Origin: Salinilacustrithrix sp003476595
Lineage (GTDB): Bacteria > Actinomycetota > Acidimicrobiia > Acidimicrobiales > Salinilacustritrichaceae
DNA length: 64,000 nucleotides
Direction: 5' to 3'
Assembly (NCBI GenBank): GCA_963972525.1
Contig: CAXAUZ010000008.1
Span: forward strand, 98,098-162,097
Position 1 is the stretch's first letter; each line of letters opens with the position of its first letter. This document shows, piece by piece, positions 1 through 8,321 of this stretch. The translations under genes were made by a program, and so were the position numbers. The notes beneath the pieces are model-generated. The model was not told where the DNA came from. It did not search any database and was given only the letters and a program-made list of their open reading frames with translations.

Positions 1-357
1 TCGACCGCCGTGGCCACCGTCCAGGACGAGCCCCGCTGGCAGCGCTACGGCTTCCTCGCCGGCGGGATCGCCGTGTTCGCCGTCTGGAACCTGACGACCG
101 TCGCCGGCGTGCTGCTCGCCTCCGTGGACGACGGGTTCATCACCGACCTCGGCTTCGACGCCGCCGCCCCTGCCGCCTTCCTCGCCCTCCTGTGGCCACG
201 CCTGGTCGGGGACGGCGGGCGCGAGGGCCGGCGCATCGCGATCGCCGGCGGCCTCGTCGCAGCCGCCGCGGTGCCCCTGACGCCGCCGGGCATCCCGATC
301 CTGCTGGCCGGCCTCGGGGTCCTGGCCGCCCGCACCACGCGCGGGGTGCCGTCGTGA
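1..357 (+). CDS. azlC: AzlC-type branched-chain amino acid exporter large subunit (3' part only)
   Basis: The window opens inside this gene; 118 codons and the TGA at 355-357 remain. AzlC is the large membrane subunit of the AzlCD family, which exports branched-chain amino acids or analogues. The visible part keeps the family's C-terminal features: NLTTVAGVLL in one helix, then GFDAAAPAAFLALLWP, a charged loop (GREGRR) and a last hydrophobic helix after TPPGIPILLAG. The in-frame GTG at 10 would leave only half of the usual protein, so it is not taken as the start. The partner azlD starts inside the stop codon (GTGA), which implies coupled translation. A complete second azlCD pair lies at 49259-50283 on the other strand. 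Confidence 0.85.
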   Translation, partial: STAVATVQDEPRWQRYGFLAGGIAVFAVWNLTTVAGVLLASVDDGFITDLGFDAAAPAAFLALLWPRLVGDGGREGRRIAIAGGLVAAAAVPLTPPGIPILLAGLGVLAARTTRGVPS

Positions 358-665
358 GCACCTCCGTCGTCGTCATCATCGGCCTCGGGCTCGGCACGTA
401 CGCGCTGAAGGCGGCCGGGCCGCTGCTCCTCGGCGGCCGCCGCCTGCCGGCGGCGGTCGAGCGGATCGCGCAGCTGCTCCCGGCCGCGCTGCTGGCGTCG
501 CTCGTGGTGGTGAGCACGGTGGCGGGCGACCGGGCGCTCGTGGTCGATGCCCGCCTCGCCGGCGTCGTCGCCGGCGGGGTGGCGCTGCGCCTGCGGGCGC
601 CGTTCATCGTGGTCGTCGCCGTGGCGGTGGCGGTCACCGGGGTCGTGCGCGCCCTGCTCGGTTGA
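354..665 (+). CDS. azlD: AzlD-type small subunit of branched-chain amino acid exporter
   Basis: A 103-residue, almost wholly hydrophobic protein of AzlD length. It has the usual plan: a first helix with LGLGTYALKAAGPLLL, then a loop around residues 25-40 (RRLPAAVERIAQLLPAALLASLVV), then two more helices. AzlD forms the exporter with AzlC in the cytoplasmic membrane. The GTG start at 354 overlaps the azlC stop by four bases. The substrate cannot be read from sequence; the family assignment rests on the pattern plus the azlC neighbour. Confidence 0.83.
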   Translation: MSTSVVVIIGLGLGTYALKAAGPLLLGGRRLPAAVERIAQLLPAALLASLVVVSTVAGDRALVVDARLAGVVAGGVALRLRAPFIVVVAVAVAVTGVVRALLG

Positions 666-710
666 AACCGACGTGCGCCGATCACCCCGCATCGCCTTGG
701 CTGCCCGGCC

Positions 711-1373
711 GTGACCCCCGACGCCGCCCCCTTCCCCGCCACCGAGCGGACCACGATCGGCCGCAGCCCCGACCGCGGCACGCGCGATCGGCGCGTCGCC
801 GAGGCCATCCTCGACGAGGGCGTCCTGTGCCACGTCGGGCTGACCACCGACCACGGCCCCGTCGTCATCCCGACCACCTACGCCCGCCGGGGGGACGAGC
901 TGCTGATCCACGGATCACCGGCGGCGAGCTGGCTCCGGGCCACCGGCAAGGGGACCCCGGTGTGCGTCACCGTCACCATGGTCGACGGCCTCGTGCTGGC
1001 CCGCAGCACCTTCCACCACTCGATGAACTACCGGTCCGTCGTCGTGTTCGGTCAGGCCGAGCCCATCACCGACCACGACGAGAAGGCGGCCGCGCTCGAC
1101 GCCATCGTCGAGCACATCGTGCCGGGCCGCACCGCCGAGGTCCGCCCGATGCGCGACGACGAGATCCGCAGCACCCTCGTCGTGCGCCTCCGCCTCGACG
1201 AGGCGTCCACCAAGATCCGCACGGGCGGCCCGATCGACGACGACGCCGATCTCGACCTGGTCGACGTGTGGGCCGGCGTGATCCCCGTGCGGACGGCGTT
1301 CGGTGAGCCCGAACCGGACGACCTCGCGGTCGCCGTCCCCCCACCGCCGAGCGTGGTCGACTACGGCCGATGA
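711..1373 (+). CDS. Pyridoxamine 5'-phosphate oxidase-fold flavin/F420-binding protein
   Basis: A 220-residue protein of the split-barrel PNPOx-like superfamily. Residues 25-130 carry the expected pattern: a helix (RRVAEAILDEGVLCHVGL), strands (GPVVIPTTYARRGDELLIHGS), SWLRATGKGTPVCVTVTMVDGLVLARS, and YRSVVVFGQAEPI. Members bind FMN, heme or F420, and many are uncharacterised oxidoreductases; a C-terminal region similar to the nitroimidazole-resistance group follows. The GTG at 711 is chosen because the protein then begins just before the conserved fold. Its stop overlaps the next gene's ATG by four bases (ATGA, 1370-1373), so the two are probably one operon. The exact substrate is unknown. 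Confidence 0.75.
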   Translation: MTPDAAPFPATERTTIGRSPDRGTRDRRVAEAILDEGVLCHVGLTTDHGPVVIPTTYARRGDELLIHGSPAASWLRATGKGTPVCVTVTMVDGLVLARSTFHHSMNYRSVVVFGQAEPITDHDEKAAALDAIVEHIVPGRTAEVRPMRDDEIRSTLVVRLRLDEASTKIRTGGPIDDDADLDLVDVWAGVIPVRTAFGEPEPDDLAVAVPPPPSVVDYGR

Positions 1374-1795
1374 CGGCGGCGCGGCGACGGGACCTCGCGG
1401 GGTGGGTGGCCGGCGTCCTCGCCCTCGTCACGACCGCCACCACCTTCCTGGGCTGGGGCCGGTCCGGGCAGCGCACCCGCACGAGCTACGAGCTGGTCGA
1501 GGTCGCCGGCCGGGCCGGTGTCCTCGACGACGACGTGGCGTGGGCCGCGCCGCTGTGGTTCCTCGTGCCCGCGGTCTGCGGGACCGCACTGGTCGTCCTC
1601 GCCGCCCACCGACACGCCATCGCCGGTGCGCTCATGACTACGCTGGGTGCGCTGGTGGGCACGGGTGCGATCCTGGTCGACCGGTCACCACTCGTCGCCG
1701 AACCGGCGGTCGGGGTGGCCGTCGGGTTGGGTTGGGCCACGGCTCTGAGTGGTGTCGCCGTGCTCGTCACGGCACGGAAGGAGACGGCGGGATGA
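1370..1795 (+). CDS. Small four-helix membrane protein, function unknown
   Basis: A 141-residue protein with about four membrane segments (roughly residues 11-30, 60-80, 85-105 and 112-133). I recognise no family. The only notable features are an extracytoplasmic loop with several Arg, Thr and acidic residues after the first helix and an Arg/Lys tail. It overlaps both neighbours by four bases (ATGA at both ends), so it is in an operon with the PNPOx-fold protein before it and the large anchored protein after it. Confidence 0.6.
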   Translation: MTAARRRDLAGWVAGVLALVTTATTFLGWGRSGQRTRTSYELVEVAGRAGVLDDDVAWAAPLWFLVPAVCGTALVVLAAHRHAIAGALMTTLGALVGTGAILVDRSPLVAEPAVGVAVGLGWATALSGVAVLVTARKETAG

Positions 1796-3537
1796 CCGAT
1801 CGACCCGAGGACCTGGGCATGCCGGGCGGACCCCCCACGGAGCCGCCGCCCCCGCCGCCACCCCCGGCCGGGACGGTCACCCTCGACTCCGAGACGCAGG
1901 TCCGCTCCGGCGGCATCGGTGGCCGCATCGCCGCCGGCGCCGTGGGCCTGGTGCTGCTGATCGGCGGCGTGGCCTTCGCCGCCACCCAGATGGGCAGCGA
2001 CGACGGGGCGGGCGATCCCGAGGCTGCCGTCGCCGAGCTGTTCGACGCCATCGCCGACGAGGACGTCCTCGGCGTGCTCGCCACGCTGGACCCCGGCGAG
2101 CGCGATGCGCTGTCCCAGCCGGTCGAGCGGTTCTTCGGCGAGCTCGAGCGCCTCGCGGTGCTCGACGACTCCTTCGAGCTCAGCGGGGTCGCCGGCATCG
2201 ACCTCGGGTTCGAGGACCTGACCTTCCGCACCGAACCCGTGCGCGACGACCTCACCCGCGTCTACCTCACCGGGGGCACGGCGACCTTCGCGGTCGACAC
2301 CGACGAGATCCCCGTCGGCGAGTTCCTCACCGACACCTTCGACCGCTTCGGCATCGAGTACCGCGGCGTCCAGGAGTCCGACTCCGACACCCTCGACCCC
2401 GCCGAGGCCGGCGACACGTTCCTGGTCGCACGCGACACCGGCGACGGATGGCGGGTCAGCCTGGGGTACACCGCGATGGAGGCCGCCCGGGTCGCGCAGG
2501 GCGCGCCCGTGCCCGCCGCCGGCGCCGGGCTCACCGCCATCGGCGCCGACACCCCCGAGGAGGCCGTCGAGGGCTTCCTGCAGGCGGCGGCCGGCATCGA
2601 CATCGAGGGCGTCATCGCCCGGCTCTCCCCCGGCGAGCTGCGCGCCGTGCACGACTACTGGCCGGTGCTGGTCGGTGGCGCCGAGCTGCCGACTGCAGCG
2701 GACGTCCCCGCCGACATCGAGCTCGTCGACCTGTCGCTGCGGTCCTCCACCGACGGCGATCGGGGCCAGGTCTTCATCGACAGCATCGGCGTCGACGTGA
2801 CCACCGAGGACTTCGTGGGCGGGGCCACCATCGCCGACGGCTGCGTCGAGGTCCGGGGCGACATCCGCGAGGAGCTGGAGGCCGCCGAGCTGGAGCTGCC
2901 CGACGGCCCGATCTGCGCGGAGGACGTCGACGCCATCCTCGAGGACGCCGCCGGCGACATGGGCAGCGCGAACATCTTCGGGTTCGGTGGGATGGAGGGT
3001 CTCATGATGGGTGAGGGCGAGACGCCCGAGCTCGGCATCACCGTCGTGCGCATCGACGGCGGCTGGTTCGTCGCCCCCATCGGGACCTGGGCCGACCTCG
3101 GGCTCGCCGTGCTCGAGACCATCGATCGCGAGGACCTCGACGCCATGGTCGACGGCCTCGAGGAGTTCTTCGGCAGCGGCTTCTTCGGTGGCGACATGCT
3201 CGGCGGCGGCTTCGTCCCACCCGGGATGATCGACGAGTTCGACGACGAGGCGTTCGACGACTTCGACGACGAGTTCGGCTTCGGGGAGGCCGAGGTCGAG
3301 ACCTTCGAGGAGCCCGGCGACCCGATCGGCGGGAACGCCCTCGACGCCACGCTCACCGACATGGTCGCCGTCTTCACCGGCGATCCGGACGTGGCCGCGT
3401 GCACGCTCGAGCAGCTCCGGCTCCAGGCGAGCACCGAGCAGCTCTTCGAGCTCGCCGACGCCTACGAGTTCGAGTACGAACCGTCACTCGAGGCCCAGGA
3501 CGTCTTGTTCGGAGCCCTCTCCGCCTGCGGCGGCTAG
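1792..3537 (+). CDS. Membrane-anchored protein with Pro-rich N-terminus and two tandem ectodomains, function unknown
   Basis: A 581-residue protein. Residues 12-25 are mostly proline, and a single hydrophobic helix spans about residues 44-64. The rest is probably outside the membrane. Two regions resemble each other: one from about residue 75 (AAVAELFDAIADEDVLGVLATLDPGER) and one from about residue 257 (EAVEGFLQAAAGIDIEGVIARLSPGEL). They suggest a duplicated domain of about 180 residues of the NTF2/lipoprotein-like sort common in actinobacterial anchored proteins. A strongly acidic Asp/Phe/Gly stretch (about residues 483-505) precedes a C-terminal domain with two cysteines. The ATG at 1792 overlaps the upstream stop and is preceded by a purine-rich GGAGAC. 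Confidence 0.6.
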   Translation: MTDRPEDLGMPGGPPTEPPPPPPPPAGTVTLDSETQVRSGGIGGRIAAGAVGLVLLIGGVAFAATQMGSDDGAGDPEAAVAELFDAIADEDVLGVLATLDPGERDALSQPVERFFGELERLAVLDDSFELSGVAGIDLGFEDLTFRTEPVRDDLTRVYLTGGTATFAVDTDEIPVGEFLTDTFDRFGIEYRGVQESDSDTLDPAEAGDTFLVARDTGDGWRVSLGYTAMEAARVAQGAPVPAAGAGLTAIGADTPEEAVEGFLQAAAGIDIEGVIARLSPGELRAVHDYWPVLVGGAELPTAADVPADIELVDLSLRSSTDGDRGQVFIDSIGVDVTTEDFVGGATIADGCVEVRGDIREELEAAELELPDGPICAEDVDAILEDAAGDMGSANIFGFGGMEGLMMGEGETPELGITVVRIDGGWFVAPIGTWADLGLAVLETIDREDLDAMVDGLEEFFGSGFFGGDMLGGGFVPPGMIDEFDDEAFDDFDDEFGFGEAEVETFEEPGDPIGGNALDATLTDMVAVFTGDPDVAACTLEQLRLQASTEQLFELADAYEFEYEPSLEAQDVLFGALSACGG

Positions 3538-3565
3538 GCCTGGGGGCTCCCGCCACGGGTGGTGC

Positions 3566-3571
3566 CAGACT
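3566..3571 (+). promoter_or_regulatory. Probable -10 hexamer of argJ (leaderless)
   Basis: CAGACT ends 7 nt before the GTG start of argJ. The same hexamer at the same distance precedes the MFS gene at 60534. No Shine-Dalgarno sequence lies between it and the start. Confidence 0.4.
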
Positions 3572-3578
3572 CGGCGCC

Positions 3579-4751
3579 GTGCAGCTCCCCGCCGGCTTCC
3601 GGACCCACATCGCCAACGTCGGGATCAAGGACGACACCACCGACTTCGCCGTCATCGCCGCCGAGCGACCGTGCGCGGCGGCCGCGGTGTTCACCCGCTC
3701 GCGCTTCTCCGGACCGAGCGTCACGCTGTCCCGGGGGCACGCAGCCGACGGGCGCCTCCAAGCCGTGGTGGTCGTGTCCAAGAACGCGAACGTGGCCACC
3801 GGGCCCGACGGCGATGCCGACGCGCTCGAGCTGGTCGAGGGGGTCGCCCACGCCCTCGGCTGCGAACCGACCGACGTGCTCGTCGCCTCCACCGGGGTGA
3901 TCGGCCGTCGGTACCCGATGGACCGGATCCGCCAGCACCTGGCGTCGATGCCCGCGCCCCGGTCGACGGATGCCGATGGCGTCGCCGAGGCGATCATGAC
4001 CACCGACACCCACCCGAAGACGGCCCGGGCCACCCTCCCGACCACGACCGGTGGCGAGGCGAGCGTGGTCGGCATCGCCAAGGGGGTCGGCATGATCGAG
4101 CCGGACATGGCCACGATGCTCGCCTTCGTGCTCACCGACGCCGAGGTCGACGCCACCGTGCTCGACCGCACCTTCCGGGCGGTCGTGGAGCGGACGTTCA
4201 ACGCCCTGTCCGTGGACACCGACACCTCGACCTCCGACACCGCGGCCGTGCTGGCCAGCGGCGTCACCGGGCCGGTGGACGAGGCCGCGCTGGAAGCCGC
4301 CCTCGACGAGGTCTGCCTCGATCTCACCCGGCAGCTCGCAGCCGACGGCGAGGGCGCCGAGACCCTCGTGGTCGTCACGGTCGACGAGGCCCGCGACCAC
4401 GCCCAGGCCAAGCGGGTGGCCAAGGCGATCGTCAACTCCCCGCTCGTGAAGACGGCGGTGCACGGCGCTGACCCCAACTGGGGTCGGATCGCCATGGCGG
4501 TGGGCAAGTGCAGCGACGACACCGACATCGACCAGCGGAACGTGACCATCCGCATCGGCGGTCGGGAGCTCTACCCGAAGCCGGCCAGCGAGGCCGACCT
4601 CGATGCCCTGGTCGAGCACCTCCGGGGCGACGAGGTCGCCATCCACGTCTCGCTCGGGGTCGCGGCGGGCGGGGACGGCGCCAGCGCCACGGTCTACGGC
4701 TGCGACCTCACCGACGGCTACGTGCGCATCAACGCGGACTACACCACCTGA
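3579..4751 (+). CDS. argJ: Glutamate N-acetyltransferase / ornithine acetyltransferase ArgJ
   Basis: ArgJ moves the acetyl group from N-acetylornithine to glutamate in the cyclic arginine pathway; bifunctional forms also use acetyl-CoA. The 390-residue length is typical. Residues 168-182 hold the autoprocessing site, KGVGMIEPDMATML, with Thr179 as the expected nucleophile that becomes the N-terminus of the beta chain. Other family motifs are seen: KNANVATG, ASTGVIG, TDT.PK, STSDT and GADPNWGR. The GTG at 3579 is chosen because LPAGFRTHIANVGIK is the normal N-terminus and a -10-like hexamer lies 7 nt upstream. No other arginine gene is nearby, so it stands apart from the usual argCJBD cluster. 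Confidence 0.95.
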   Translation: MQLPAGFRTHIANVGIKDDTTDFAVIAAERPCAAAAVFTRSRFSGPSVTLSRGHAADGRLQAVVVVSKNANVATGPDGDADALELVEGVAHALGCEPTDVLVASTGVIGRRYPMDRIRQHLASMPAPRSTDADGVAEAIMTTDTHPKTARATLPTTTGGEASVVGIAKGVGMIEPDMATMLAFVLTDAEVDATVLDRTFRAVVERTFNALSVDTDTSTSDTAAVLASGVTGPVDEAALEAALDEVCLDLTRQLAADGEGAETLVVVTVDEARDHAQAKRVAKAIVNSPLVKTAVHGADPNWGRIAMAVGKCSDDTDIDQRNVTIRIGGRELYPKPASEADLDALVEHLRGDEVAIHVSLGVAAGGDGASATVYGCDLTDGYVRINADYTT

Positions 4752-4766
4752 CATCTGCCAGGGTGC

Positions 4767-4788
4767 ACGCCACGACCTCGCGTGGCGT
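4767..4788 (+). terminator. Stem-loop after argJ
   Basis: A perfect 8-bp stem (ACGCCACG and CGTGGCGT) with a 6-nt loop starts 15 nt after the argJ stop. Only a weak ATT follows, so any terminator activity would not depend on a U-tract. The position fits the end of the argJ transcript. Confidence 0.4.
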
Positions 4789-4841
4789 ACATTCGCGGGC
4801 GCACACAGTGATGGCGGCGGGCCGAACCGGGTGGAGAACCC

Positions 4842-6002
4842 TTGACGAGTCTCTCGATGGAGAAGGTGCTCGATCGAGCGACCGAGGTCGCGCACGAGGT
4901 CGCGGGCCCCGCCGCCGAGGCGGTCGACGCCGAGGCACGCTGGCCGGAGGCGTCCCTGAGCGCCCTGCAGGAGGCCGGCCTCGGCGGCCTCGTCGTCCCC
5001 GAGCGTGACGGCGGGCTCGGCTACGGCCTCGCCGCCCTCGCCCAGGTGTGCGAGATCCTGGGCGCGGCCTGCGCCTCGACGGCGATGTGCTTCGGCATGC
5101 ACGGCGTCGGGTCAGCGGTCATCGCCGCCAAGGCCACCGAGGAGCAGCAGGACCGCTACCTCGAGCCCATCGTCGCCGGCCGGCACCTCACCACGCTCAC
5201 CCTCAGCGAGCCCGGGACGGGCTCGCACTTCTGGCTCCCCCAGTCCCAGCTGCACCGGACCGACGACGGCTTCGTCGTGTCCGGCACCAAGACGTTCGTG
5301 ACCAGCGGCTCCCACGCCGACTCCTACGTCGTCTCCGCCGTCGACGCCGACGCCGCGTCCCCGATCGGCGAGTTCTCCTGCGTCGTCGTCGACGCGACCA
5401 ACCCGGGCCTCGAGTGGGGACCGTCCTGGGACGGCCTCGGCATGCGCGGCAACAGCAGCCGCTCCGTGGAGCTGCGCGACGTCCGACTGCCGGAGGCCGC
5501 GCTGCTCGGCGAACCCGGCGACCAGATCTGGTACGTCTTCAACGTCATCGCCCCGTACTTCCTCATGGCCATGTCCGGCAGCTACCTGGGCGTGGCCGCG
5601 GGCGCGTTCGAGGACATGCGCCTCCACGTGACCCAGCGCCGCTACTCCCACGACGGCAGCCGCCTGGCCGAGCAGCCGGTCATCCAGCACCGCGTCGGTG
5701 AGCTCTGGGCCGAGCTCGAGCGCACCCGCCAGCTCGTCCGCCACGCCGCCAGCGGGGCCGACCGGGGCGAACCGTGGGCGCTCCCGGCCCTGGCCTCGGC
5801 CAAGGCCGAGGTGGCCGAGTGCGCCACCAGCGTGGTCAACGGGGCCATGACCCTCGTCGGCGGCATCGGCTACCGCGAGCACGGCAGCCTCGGGCGGCGC
5901 ATGCGCGACGCCCGGGCCGCGCACGTGATGGCGCCCACCACGGACCTGCTGCGCCTCTGGACCGGACGCGCCATCCTCGACGAGCACATCCTGGCCGACT
6001 GA
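4842..6002 (+). CDS. Acyl-CoA dehydrogenase family flavoprotein
   Basis: A 386-residue protein with the full acyl-CoA dehydrogenase layout. There is an N-terminal helical domain, then the FAD/substrate beta domain (TLSEPGTGSHF, GTKTFVTSGSHADSYVVSA) at about residues 120-170, and a C-terminal helical domain with GGIGYREHGSLGRRMRDARAA. Such enzymes oxidise acyl-CoA thioesters or related compounds using FAD. Where many family members carry the catalytic Glu (YEGT), this one reads VMAPTTDLL, so the base must lie elsewhere or the chemistry differs. TTG at 4842 is preferred: GGAG lies 5 nt upstream. The alternative is ATG at 4857. The phosphatase gene follows after 10 nt. Confidence 0.85.
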   Translation: MTSLSMEKVLDRATEVAHEVAGPAAEAVDAEARWPEASLSALQEAGLGGLVVPERDGGLGYGLAALAQVCEILGAACASTAMCFGMHGVGSAVIAAKATEEQQDRYLEPIVAGRHLTTLTLSEPGTGSHFWLPQSQLHRTDDGFVVSGTKTFVTSGSHADSYVVSAVDADAASPIGEFSCVVVDATNPGLEWGPSWDGLGMRGNSSRSVELRDVRLPEAALLGEPGDQIWYVFNVIAPYFLMAMSGSYLGVAAGAFEDMRLHVTQRRYSHDGSRLAEQPVIQHRVGELWAELERTRQLVRHAASGADRGEPWALPALASAKAEVAECATSVVNGAMTLVGGIGYREHGSLGRRMRDARAAHVMAPTTDLLRLWTGRAILDEHILAD

Positions 6003-6012
6003 GGCCGCCGCC

Positions 6013-7599
6013 GTGACCGACATCGTGGTCGTCGACCTGCCCGACGCCGTCGTGCGCCAGATCGGCGCCCGCACCGGTCGCATCCCACGCCGCGCGCACG
6101 CCGACGACCTCGGCACCGCCATCGACGACACCACCCTCGTCGTCGTCGGCGCCCCCGACGGCGGGGTCACCCTCGCCCAGGCGGTCCACGACGTCGCCCC
6201 GGAGGTCGCGGTCGTGCTCGTGGCCGGCGACGTCGCCGAGGGCAACGAGGTCCGCGCCACGCTGACGGTGACGCCCGGCATCGGCCGCCACGCCACGTGC
6301 GTCGTGCTCCAGGAGCCCGACACCCTCGACCGGATCGCCGACGAGGTCGAGCGGGCCCAGCTGCGCCTGCAGCACCGTCGCACGCTCGAGCGCGTGCGCG
6401 ACGACATCAGCGCGTTCGAGGGCGCAGCCCCCGAGACCCTGTCGGTCTACCTCGGCCAGCTCTTCGAGCACGCCCCGGTGGGCATCCTGCTCGCCGACCT
6501 CGACGGCGTCGTGCGGGCGGCCAACCCCTGCAGCGGCGAGGTGCTGGGCTGGAAGCCCCGCCACGCCATCGGCACGTCGCTCACCGACATGTTCAGCGGC
6601 GAGGCCGCCGACGTCGCTTCCGGCCTGCTCCGGGAGAGCGTCGGCTCCGGCGGGCCGAACGAGGCCACCATCACCCGGACCGGTCCCGACGGGACCACCC
6701 AGCACCTCGAGGTCACGGTGGCTCCGGTCGACCCCGACCACTGGGACCTCGGCGTCTTCGTGCTGCTGCGGGACGAGTCCGAGCGCATCCGGGCGCTGGA
6801 GGCCGCACAGCGCGCCCGCCAAGCCGCCGAGGCCGACGCCGAGCGCTACGCCGAGCTGGCCTGGACGCTGCAGGAGAGCCTGCTGCCCCCGGACCTGCCC
6901 GCCATCGAGGGCGTCCACCTCGGCACCCGCTACCACCCGGCCGGGGACGGCTCCGAGATCGGCGGCGACTTCTACGACATCTTCCAGGTCGCCGACGACG
7001 AGTGGTTCGCGGTCGTCGGCGACGTCTGCGGCAAGGGCGCCGGCGCGGCCCGCCTGACCGCGCTCAGCCGCTACAGCCTGCGGGCCGCCACCGTCCGGAC
7101 GAAGCACCTCGCCACGAACCTCCGGGACCTGAACACGGCGCTGAACCGCCAGTACGACCTCGACCGAGCGCGCGGTCAGCACCGCTTCGCCACCGCCACC
7201 GCCATCCGCTTCGAGACCGACGGGGACAGCGTGACCGTCCGGTCCGGATCGGGCGGGCACCCACCACCCCTCGTGGTCCGGGCCGACGGGACCGTGGAGG
7301 AGGTCGCGTGTCGCGGGCCGCTCCTCGGCGTCTTCGACGAGGCCACGTTCACCACCGGCGACGCCCGCCTCGCCCCCGGCGACGTGCTCGTGCTCTACAC
7401 CGACGGCGTCACCGAGGCGCGCCGGGGCCGCGAGGAGTACGGCGAGGACCGCCTCCGCGACCTGCTGTCGTCGTGCGCCGGTCAGCGGGCCGACGAGGTC
7501 GCCGGCGCGGTGGAGGAGGCCGTGCTCACGTTCCAGGCAGGCGTGGCCCGCGACGACATCGCCGTGCTCGCCATCGGTCCCAGCGGCCGAGTCAGCTGA
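6013..7599 (+). CDS. PP2C/SpoIIE-type serine phosphatase with pseudo-receiver and PAS domains
   Basis: A 528-residue signalling protein. Residues 1-115 look like a response-regulator receiver fold, but the phospho-acceptor Asp seems absent: the strand-3 end reads LVVVGAPDGG. Residues about 145-265 form a PAS domain (FEHAPVGILLADLDGVVRAAN, then EVLGWK). After a short Ala/Arg-rich linker, residues 285-525 form a PP2C/RsbU-like phosphatase with its metal motifs: GGDFYDIF, GDVCGKGAGAA, LYTDGVTEA and RDDIAVLAI. Such proteins usually dephosphorylate anti-sigma-factor antagonists, but no STAS or anti-sigma gene lies beside it. It is probably co-transcribed with the dehydrogenase 10 nt upstream, and its end overlaps the convergent hemolysin III gene by 8 bases. 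Confidence 0.88.
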   Translation: MTDIVVVDLPDAVVRQIGARTGRIPRRAHADDLGTAIDDTTLVVVGAPDGGVTLAQAVHDVAPEVAVVLVAGDVAEGNEVRATLTVTPGIGRHATCVVLQEPDTLDRIADEVERAQLRLQHRRTLERVRDDISAFEGAAPETLSVYLGQLFEHAPVGILLADLDGVVRAANPCSGEVLGWKPRHAIGTSLTDMFSGEAADVASGLLRESVGSGGPNEATITRTGPDGTTQHLEVTVAPVDPDHWDLGVFVLLRDESERIRALEAAQRARQAAEADAERYAELAWTLQESLLPPDLPAIEGVHLGTRYHPAGDGSEIGGDFYDIFQVADDEWFAVVGDVCGKGAGAARLTALSRYSLRAATVRTKHLATNLRDLNTALNRQYDLDRARGQHRFATATAIRFETDGDSVTVRSGSGGHPPPLVVRADGTVEEVACRGPLLGVFDEATFTTGDARLAPGDVLVLYTDGVTEARRGREEYGEDRLRDLLSSCAGQRADEVAGAVEEAVLTFQAGVARDDIAVLAIGPSGRVS

Positions 7600-8284
7600 C
7601 GATCATCCAGACCATGGCGAAGTGGCAGGCGGCGGCCGCCACGGTGCAGGCGTGCCAGATCTCGTGGTACCCGAACACGCTGGGCAGCGGGTCCGGTCGC
7701 TTGAAGAGCAGCACGAAGGCACCCACGGCGTAGGCGAAGCCGCCGGTGGCGAGCAGGGCCACCGCGCCGGCGCTGATGTTGGCCACGATGCCGGGGAGCG
7801 CGAGCAGGCCGGCCCCGCCCATGACGCCGTACATCGTGTTGCTCGAGCGCGGGAAGCGGTGGATGCCGAAGGACTTGAGACCGATGCCGAGCGCGGCGGC
7901 GGCCAGCACCCCGACGAGGAAGGCCCGACCGGTGGCCTCGGGCAGGACGAGCACGCAGATGGGGACCCAGGTGCCCGCGATGAGCAGGTAGATCATCGAG
8001 TGGTCGGCCAGCTGCATGCGACGCCGAGCCGTGGCCGACTTGGCCAGGCGGTGGTAGCTGGCCGAGGTGGCGAACACGATCAGCTGGGCGAGCACGTACA
8101 CCGCGGCGGCCAGGCGGGCCGTGGGACCGGCGGCGTCGAGGACGAGCAGCACCCCCAGGGGCACGACGGCGAAGGCCCCGACCGCGTGGAGCAGCCCGCG
8201 GTACTTCGGACGGGGCCACAGGTACGACGGCGTGTCGTACCGGGGCTCGATCCGGAACAGCTCGGCTGCGCTCACCGGGACCAT
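7592..8284 (-). CDS. Hemolysin III / PAQR family membrane protein
   Basis: A 230-residue, seven-helix protein of the hemolysin III/PAQR family. Family hallmarks are SASYHRLAKS after the second helix, the QLADHSMIYLLIAGTW motif with its Asp and His, and FGYHEIWHACTVAAAACHF near the C-terminus. These conserved Ser, Asp and His residues form the presumed metal site. Bacterial members have no agreed function; some affect membrane lipids or hydrolase activity. The ATG at 8284 follows GCGAGG in the message. The gene converges on the phosphatase gene. Confidence 0.88.
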   Translation of the reverse strand: MVPVSAAELFRIEPRYDTPSYLWPRPKYRGLLHAVGAFAVVPLGVLLVLDAAGPTARLAAAVYVLAQLIVFATSASYHRLAKSATARRRMQLADHSMIYLLIAGTWVPICVLVLPEATGRAFLVGVLAAAALGIGLKSFGIHRFPRSSNTMYGVMGGAGLLALPGIVANISAGAVALLATGGFAYAVGAFVLLFKRPDPLPSVFGYHEIWHACTVAAAACHFAMVWMIVS

Positions 8285-8321
8285 CCTCGCGTAGCGGGCC
8301 GACCACGTCGGAACCGCACGG

